A stretch of 20,439 bases of DNA from NCBI GenBank assembly GCA_963831235.1, contig CAWHPS010000068.1:1-20439 (forward strand), read 5' to 3'. Under the pieces are notes generated by a model, which was given only the letters and a program-made list of their open reading frames with translations, had not been told where the DNA came from and ran no database searches. Below are positions 15,822 to 20,439 of this stretch, piece after piece. The translations under genes and the position numbers were made by a program. This stretch comes from CAWHPS01 sp963831235 (GTDB lineage Bacteria; Fibrobacterota; OXYB2-FULL-49-7; JAEUSG01). How positions within the stretch are numbered: position 1 is the stretch's first letter; the number at the start of each line of letters is the position of its first letter.

Positions 15822-16319
15822 ATGAATGTTGAAAACATCCTAACGACTCAAAGGCCTTTTCTTAAGTCTTCAGAGGTCGCAAAATTATTTAACGTTGATC
15901 ATTCAACGATTTTTCTGTGGGTTAAAAAACGAAAACTTCACCCAATACGCACACCAGGTGGAAATTTTAGATTTACCCGGGGTGAAGTGGATCGACTTTT
16001 CAGGGAAGTTCAAGGCAAAGAAAGCGAAAAAAGAGTGGGGCATAGGTATTCTGTTTTTTTTCCAATTGTTCTTGAATTGAATAATGGATTAAGTTCAGTA
16101 TCTTTTGAAGCAATAATTCAGGACATTAGCCTTAAAGGGCTTGGACTTATCATACAGGATAAAAACCAAACACTAAGCAAAATTGGAATTGAAACACCTC
16201 GAGAGGCTTATGTAAAGACTAATGGAATCGGTATATTAAAGGAAACAGTAAAAGGTGAGATAAGATATATGCATAAAATTAATGAAAGACAGGTTTCAGC
16301 AGGCATTTTAATCTCCTGA
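15822..16319 (+). CDS. HTH_17 (MerR/excisionase-like) - PilZ fusion regulator
   Basis: The 165-residue protein joins two domains. Residues about 13-62 form a MerR/excisionase-type helix-turn-helix (FLKSSEVAKLFNVDHSTIFLWV, then the wing RTPGGNFRFTRGEVDRLF), as in BldC and HTH_17 proteins. Residues about 70-165 form a PilZ domain carrying both c-di-GMP-binding signatures: RxxxR as RVGHR (71-75) and D-x-S-x-x-G as DISLKG (101-106). The inferred role is a transcription regulator whose DNA binding depends on c-di-GMP. It has its own promoter, and CCGGAG about 10 bases before the ATG is the likely ribosome binding site. The redox block starts 190 bases downstream in the same direction and is a possible target, as is the gene's own promoter. 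There is no receiver domain. Confidence 0.82.
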   Translation: MNVENILTTQRPFLKSSEVAKLFNVDHSTIFLWVKKRKLHPIRTPGGNFRFTRGEVDRLFREVQGKESEKRVGHRYSVFFPIVLELNNGLSSVSFEAIIQDISLKGLGLIIQDKNQTLSKIGIETPREAYVKTNGIGILKETVKGEIRYMHKINERQVSAGILIS

Positions 16320-16509
16320 TGTGAACAAGTTGAAAAACAGATAAGCCACAGTTCTCCTGCTATCGGAAATTAACTTGAAAGACAAGACATCATTAGCATA
16401 AGTTTCCCTGATTTCCCAGTATTTATGTTTTTCATTTAGGAAATTGGTCCCTATTGTATCTATCCATCAAATTTGTTATTTTAATACCATATTTATCATA
16501 AGGGTGCGT

Positions 16510-17616
16510 ATGAATAAATGTTTTATTCTTCAGGTAATTCTTTTTGCAGCTATAGCATTATTCGCCCAAAAAAATATTATTACAGTAAAAGGGGCCGTGA
16601 CATCGGTTTTTGAAGGACAGTCCGAACGCTTTGCTGTGTGTCAAAAGGATGGCGAGACAGGTATTGTTTCAATCCTGACAAATAAAATGGATTTGGAAAA
16701 AGAGCTTCCTGTCAACGATACAGTACTTTTCCCGAATAATGACGGGTTTGGAAATTATCTGGCTTATATATCAGTCGGGGTTGAGGACACGTCAACACAT
16801 TTCCAGAGTGTTAAACTTAAATTCCTGAATATTTTAAACAACCATGTTATTGAAGCCAAGTATTCCATTAAGGCCAATTATTCCGGGAAATGGCTTGATA
16901 AAGGGCGTGTCTATAGTATGGGAGGTAAAATCTCCCGGCTTAATGGCGACCAGATAAAAGTGGATAGGGTTTCAAGCATCACGGCTGCTGAAGTTAGCTC
17001 GGATCTTAAATATTGCATGAATCCTGTTGTCCAGAAACTCGGTTCTGAAAATGTAAAGGTCAATATCGAATTGGAAAATCTGACCAATCAGGACATGCTG
17101 AATGTGGATGCCTATCAGATAAAGGATGATGGCATCCGGATAGCTGAATTTTCTGATGATCCGAGATATGTTTATTATCGTTCCGGCAATATGCCCACTC
17201 TTTATGATGTCAAGAAAATGCAGGGGGTTGCAATTCCTGATATATCTTACAAGACACCTGAATATTTCGGGTATTATCTAAAGGGCGATAAATTCTTTTA
17301 TTTTTATGATTTTTATTCCATTGCTTCTGTGGATAAGAAGAATTTTATCGTTGACCAGGTTTTCCGAAATCCATTCAACAAGGAATTTATGGAAATATTG
17401 GATTCGGACAATAAATTCCTCTATGGCGTACTCTACGATAAAAAAGACAAGGCAAGGGATTATACAAAGATTTTTAGTTTTGAAACCAGGAAAAATGATT
17501 ATAAAACCATACCTCTTCCAGGCAGGGTACAGCGCGTTTTTCTAAAGGACAGGAAGGGCGGGTATTTATATCTTGAAAACAATGTTCTTGTTTATACGGA
17601 ATTCAAATTAAAATGA
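16510..17616 (+). CDS. Exported protein of unknown function
   Basis: The protein has 368 residues with a signal peptide (MNKCFILQVILFAAIALFAQ, cleavage probably after FAQ). I do not recognise a family. The mature part consists of short alternating strands with repeated aromatic and Gly/Asp turns (DDPRYVYYRSGNMPTLYDV, then YLKGDKFFYFYDFYSIASVD and NKFLYGVLYDKKDKARDY), which suggests a beta-propeller. There are only two cysteines after the signal peptide and no CxxCH, so it is not a cytochrome. ATG 16510 is chosen over an upstream in-frame start at 16444, because it has AGGG five bases upstream and opens a clean signal peptide. The next gene starts 7 bases after its stop, so they are almost certainly co-transcribed and it probably works with the redox proteins outside the cytoplasmic membrane. 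Confidence 0.7.
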   Translation: MNKCFILQVILFAAIALFAQKNIITVKGAVTSVFEGQSERFAVCQKDGETGIVSILTNKMDLEKELPVNDTVLFPNNDGFGNYLAYISVGVEDTSTHFQSVKLKFLNILNNHVIEAKYSIKANYSGKWLDKGRVYSMGGKISRLNGDQIKVDRVSSITAAEVSSDLKYCMNPVVQKLGSENVKVNIELENLTNQDMLNVDAYQIKDDGIRIAEFSDDPRYVYYRSGNMPTLYDVKKMQGVAIPDISYKTPEYFGYYLKGDKFFYFYDFYSIASVDKKNFIVDQVFRNPFNKEFMEILDSDNKFLYGVLYDKKDKARDYTKIFSFETRKNDYKTIPLPGRVQRVFLKDRKGGYLYLENNVLVYTEFKLK

Positions 17617-17623
17617 GGAACTG

Positions 17624-19000
17624 ATGATTCAATTATTCCGTGCATTTATAGTCATGGGACTACTGTTTGTTCTGGTTTCTGTTCATGCAGAGGATGCAAA
17701 GAAAAAATATCATATCCTTTATTCCGGACAAAGTGAGGCGGCCTACGGGCCGTGTGGCTGAAAGGCTCATCCAACCGGCGGTCTGCCGAGAATGGCCAAC
17801 TACTTTAAAGAATTCATCCAGCAAAACGGATCGGTTGTTTTACTGGATGCCGGTAATTTTGCATCTGTTCAGGGACGGCAACAGCAGGTATTAACCGAGT
17901 ACTTCATGAAAGGCATGAAGCTTATGAATTATTCGGCAGTGCTTGTTGCAGCTAATGAAATGAAACATGGTTCAACCTTCCTGTTTAAAGCGAACAAAGA
18001 AGCCCAATTACCGCTTTTGTCTTCAAATATCCTAACCAAAGACAAGAAACCGGTTTTTAAAGATCGGATTAATGTGAAATACAAAGACATCGATATTTGT
18101 GTGATAGGGTTATCGGATAATGTTCAACTCGACAGCGTTGATTCAAAGAAATTAATTGTAATATCTCCAGATTCCGCGGCTGAAATCATGGTTGCTAAAA
18201 TCAAAAAAGATAAAAACACAATCGTAGTATTGCTTACCAATATGCGCGAAGAGGTTTTGAAAAGAGTGATGAAGGCCAACAATTATATTGATATTGTCAT
18301 CAATGCTGATCTGTCCCTTTATCGTGAGCAACCTGCTGCACTCGAAAAAGCCATTGCAGTATCGCATGGCAGGCAAACCAGGACCGCTAATGGTATTGAT
18401 TTCAACCTTAAAGACAATAAAATAACCGATCATTCGGGATATTCTGTGGCAATGGATGTTAAATACGATAAAAACAAGGAAATGGATCCAGTGTTCAAGG
18501 ATTACGAATCAGCATTAAGCCGGGCAACTTTCAAATGGCCGCGTCCGAGTGATGCTCAGAAAATTTATGCGGGTCAATCCGCTTGCACAGCCTGTCATGC
18601 AAAAGAAACTGAGCTTGAAAAAAACGGACCGCATTTTAAGGCCTTTTCATTTCTTGAGAAAGCAGGCCAGACATACAATCCTTCATGCCTTGAATGCCAT
18701 GTAACAGGTTATGAACGCGAAAATGGATTCTGGGATATCGAGACTTCAAAGGACATGACAGACGTTCAATGTGAACAATGCCATGGCCCTCAGAAGAACC
18801 ACGTGGAAGAGGAAAACAAACTTCCATTCAATAAAAGCGTCTTTGCAGGGGGGCTTGCTGAAGGCGGGCCGGATCAGAAATTGAGTTTCAAACCAGGCAA
18901 AGCCGGTTTTTATATTTGCACCCGCTGTCATACGGATCAATATAAACTGTCTGTTTCTCCGGAGGAAGCCTGGAAAAAAATCGGCCATACAAAAAATTAA
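17624..19000 (+). CDS. Putative selenoprotein: UshA-like domain fused to tetraheme cytochrome c554
   Basis: ATG 17624 (GAGG 10 bases upstream) opens a signal peptide (LFRAFIVMGLLFVLVSVHA) and reads into AAYGPCG, then TGA at 17759-17761 as codon 46, then KAHPTGGLPRMANYF in the same frame to a stop at 18998-19000. Residues about 30-270 resemble the UshA / metallophosphatase fold, where relatives have PCGC followed by GG(L/I)ARR; TGA takes the place of the second Cys. A SECIS-like hairpin follows. The usual metal ligands are largely lost (no DxHG; DAGN in place of GD; AANEMKHG in place of GNHExD), so a redox rather than phosphatase role is inferred. The C-terminal part (about 305-458) is a cytochrome c554-like domain with four heme sites: C321-C324-H325, C355-C358-H359, C383-C386-H387 and C432-C435-H436. 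TGA is an ordinary stop elsewhere here (for example at 1548-1550), so it is not a general code change. Confidence 0.75.
17759..17797 (+). promoter_or_regulatory. Bacterial SECIS element (Sec-directing UGA and hairpin)
   Basis: The TGA codon (17759-17761) is followed by 18 bases and then a hairpin: CGGC (17776-17779), loop GGTCT (17780-17784), GCCG (17785-17788), with a possible lower stem CCA/TGG (17771-17773 and 17793-17795). The E. coli fdhF element, as I know it, also has 18 bases between UGA and a GGUCU loop that is read by SelB. Confidence 0.7.
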
Positions 19001-19764
19001 GGGCCTTTCTTCTCTTACTTATTCCGGCTTTATGCTTTTTAGTGTGCGGTATTAATTCAGGCCCTAAACCTTTTCTTGAACTTGTTTCTTCTTATCCAAG
19101 CGATCAGGAAACGAATATAAGAACCTTTGGTTTATATTATCTGGTTTTTAATGAAAAATTAAGTTATTCTTCGTTCGATAATGTGAAAATATCTTTCCCC
19201 GGAAACATATTTTCACAAAATGAAACTCTTTATATCCAAAGAACTAATGAGATTCCCTTTTTCGAGCGCAGGGATACCATTACTATTCGTTCTTTAACGC
19301 TTCAAACAAAAGCAACTGATAATTTCAATGTGGATATAAGGTTTACCTCGGCAAGCGGTGAAAATGAAGACAATGATACGCCTGACTTGGCCGACACATT
19401 GAGGCCCGGAAAAAGCCTTGATGGGAAAATAGGAAAAGACGACCAAACACCATCGGATTATGATTGGTTTGTTGTTATTCCGGATAGCGGAAAAGAGTAT
19501 CGCATCCAAATCAGCAAATTAAGTGAAATCTCTTTATACTGCATTGTTTCAAGACCTTTTACTCAAATTGATACCCTAAACAAAGGAACTGATTCTGTTC
19601 GATACAACACTTCAGAGATTCCATACACACTTTTTGATATGGGGAAAGGCAATCAGATAGCATTCACCGGAAAGGACACGCTACAATTCAACTTAACAAA
19701 CAGTTCTCTTCAGAACCATTATCCATGCGGTTCCTGGTATCGGATCTCAATGACAAACATGTAA
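18970..19764 (+). CDS. Putative membrane-anchored surface protein with PPC-like domain
   Basis: This frame has no ATG, GTG or TTG before its hydrophobic start. GGAGG at 18961-18965 followed after four bases by CTG (18970) suggests a CTG start that overlaps the end of the selenoprotein gene by 31 bases. The N-terminus then reads EKNRPYKKLRAFLLLLIPAL, then CFLVCGINSGP, a basic stretch plus hydrophobic segment with cysteines, like a lipoprotein signal, although the lipobox is not canonical. The body (about 264 residues in all) is beta-rich; the segment DNDTPDLADTLRPGKSLDGK, then SDYDWFVV, resembles a bacterial pre-peptidase C-terminal (PPC) domain, which usually mediates surface or carbohydrate contacts. 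GTG 19042 is an alternative start but would remove the signal segment. Function is not known; the overlap suggests translational coupling to the cytochrome. Confidence 0.6.
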   Translation: MEKNRPYKKLRAFLLLLIPALCFLVCGINSGPKPFLELVSSYPSDQETNIRTFGLYYLVFNEKLSYSSFDNVKISFPGNIFSQNETLYIQRTNEIPFFERRDTITIRSLTLQTKATDNFNVDIRFTSASGENEDNDTPDLADTLRPGKSLDGKIGKDDQTPSDYDWFVVIPDSGKEYRIQISKLSEISLYCIVSRPFTQIDTLNKGTDSVRYNTSEIPYTLFDMGKGNQIAFTGKDTLQFNLTNSSLQNHYPCGSWYRISMTNM

Positions 19765-19778
19765 AGCACCTCGGCTTT
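19763..19778 (+). terminator. Weak hairpin after the PPC-like gene
   Basis: AAAGC (19763-19767) and GCTTT (19774-19778) can pair across six bases, followed by TCTT. The stem is short, so this is at best a partial terminator before the thioredoxin-like gene. Confidence 0.2.
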
Positions 19779-19857
19779 TCTTACAACGACCTATAAATAT
19801 CAATTGTATAATTATTATATTTAATTTTTAACACAGAAATTAATAAGGAGGGGCTTT

Positions 19858-20439
19858 TTGTCTATTTCCTTGTCAGTTTTATTAATAGCAGTATCACTAC
19901 TCGGTTCCACTGTTGCCGATAAATTCGATTATGGCATACCTGTGATAAATAAAACAGGCAGGAAAACTGATTTTGTTGAACATAAGAATAAGGGTATGCT
20001 AGTTTTATACTATTCCCTGGAATGTTCCAAATGCCGTGCTGCTGAAGAAATATTGAATTCACTTAAAAATAAAACTTGTCTTAAAATAGTCGGAGTTGTT
20101 ACCAGTTCAGAACCAGAATCGATGTTTGTCACAAACAAGGAAGGTCTATTATATAATTACTACGATAAATTCAAAAGTCTCAAGAGCAAATTCAAAATCG
20201 AACTTGTGCCTGCAATCTTTCTTGTTGATTCCGCAGGGAACATTTTATACCAGAAACAGAAATATGAGAAGGAAAACTACCAGGATTTGATTGATGTGCT
20301 TTCCAGTATGTTGTGCGGGAACAATCCCTACAACAAAAGAATGACACACCGCTATTACGGGGAGAGTGTCTGTGAACCCTGCCATATGAATATTCACAAA
20401 TGGTGGGAGAGTACACCGCATGCCAAGGCTTATGACATT
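19858..20439 (+). CDS. Thioredoxin-like / cytochrome c554-like fusion (3' end outside window)
   Basis: A strong ribosome binding site (AAGGAGGGG, 19845-19853) is followed after four bases by TTG at 19858. The frame is open for 194 codons to the window end. A hydrophobic signal segment (SISLSVLLIAVSLLGSTVA) leads into a thioredoxin-like domain (about 22-150) with a redox CxxC, C56-S-K-C59 in YYSLECSKCRAAEE, and the usual VPAIFLVDSAGNILY (cis-Pro loop and strand). Then comes the beginning of a cytochrome c554-type domain: YYGESVCEPCHMNIHKWWES, with heme site C172-C175-H176, then TPHAKAYD. The first-heme segment has the same plan as in the selenoprotein two genes upstream. The likely role is passing electrons between a periplasmic dithiol and c-type hemes. 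Only the first heme site is in the window. It lies 93 bases after the PPC-like gene, so it may have its own promoter. Confidence 0.8.
   Translation, partial: MSISLSVLLIAVSLLGSTVADKFDYGIPVINKTGRKTDFVEHKNKGMLVLYYSLECSKCRAAEEILNSLKNKTCLKIVGVVTSSEPESMFVTNKEGLLYNYYDKFKSLKSKFKIELVPAIFLVDSAGNILYQKQKYEKENYQDLIDVLSSMLCGNNPYNKRMTHRYYGESVCEPCHMNIHKWWESTPHAKAYDI

Noticed and set aside
17759..17761. TGA as a plain nonsense mutation splitting a dead gene
   Set aside because: The frame is otherwise perfect for over 1.3 kb, the position matches a redox Cys, and a correctly spaced GGTCT hairpin follows. A random stop would not be expected to show all three.
17792..19000. ATG 17792 as the true start of the cytochrome gene
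   Set aside because: It would lack a signal peptide although it binds four c-type hemes, and no ribosome binding site precedes it.
1..20439. CRISPR arrays, rRNA and tRNA genes
   Set aside because: No regularly spaced repeats and no conserved RNA gene sequences were seen on either strand.

Overview
The window looks like a chromosomal piece from an FCB-group bacterium, most likely Fibrobacterota or a close relative. The best marker is a Fibrobacter-type paralogous domain (Fib_succ_major) at about 4020-4674. Five predicted secreted proteins also end in a near-identical type IX secretion (T9SS)-like sorting module finishing RLKLVLMR. Most genes have purine-rich ribosome binding sites. The right quarter (from about 15480) and the IS4-type element are visibly more AT-rich than the left and middle. 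The taxonomic call is inference from domain content only.

Layout. (1) 14-1706: an intact IS1182-type insertion sequence with 17-bp ends and an ATAA target duplication, sitting directly upstream of the ribosome binding site of an M14 peptidase gene. (2) 1721-5994: three intact secreted-protein genes: M14 zinc carboxypeptidase, Fib_succ_major protein, DUF4861-like protein. (3) 5995-6657: remains of a minus-strand PIN-type toxin-antitoxin locus plus a 21-bp inverted repeat. (4) 6658-7485: an AraC-family regulator, divergent from a carbohydrate-processing block, with a 15-bp direct repeat in the shared intergenic region. (5) 7637-15478: a decayed block: a GH105-like unsaturated glucuronyl/rhamnogalacturonyl hydrolase gene with two frameshifts, a BNR_4-type gene with about ten frameshifts and a nonsense codon, a second BNR_4 gene cut off by an IS4-family element (which carries an AbrB-like passenger gene), and two gene tails. 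Together with DUF4861 and AraC this looks like a former pectin/ulvan-type polyuronate-utilisation locus. (6) 15822-16319: a regulator fusing a MerR/excisionase-like HTH to a PilZ (c-di-GMP receptor) domain, behind a good sigma70-like promoter and two AATCGATTAA sites. (7) 16510-20439: a probable operon for extracytoplasmic redox proteins: an unknown exported protein, a tetraheme cytochrome c554 / UshA-like fusion, a putative surface protein, and a thioredoxin-like / cytochrome c554 fusion that runs off the window.

The most interesting signal is in (7). The UshA-like/cytochrome fusion has an in-frame TGA at 17759-17761 exactly where its family appears to carry the second Cys of a PCGC motif. 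It is followed after 18 nt by a small hairpin with a GGTCT loop, the spacing and loop of the E. coli fdhF SECIS element. I read this as a selenoprotein of 458 residues, joining Sec redox chemistry to four c-type hemes; automatic gene calling would cut it into a 45-residue stub and a gene lacking its signal peptide.
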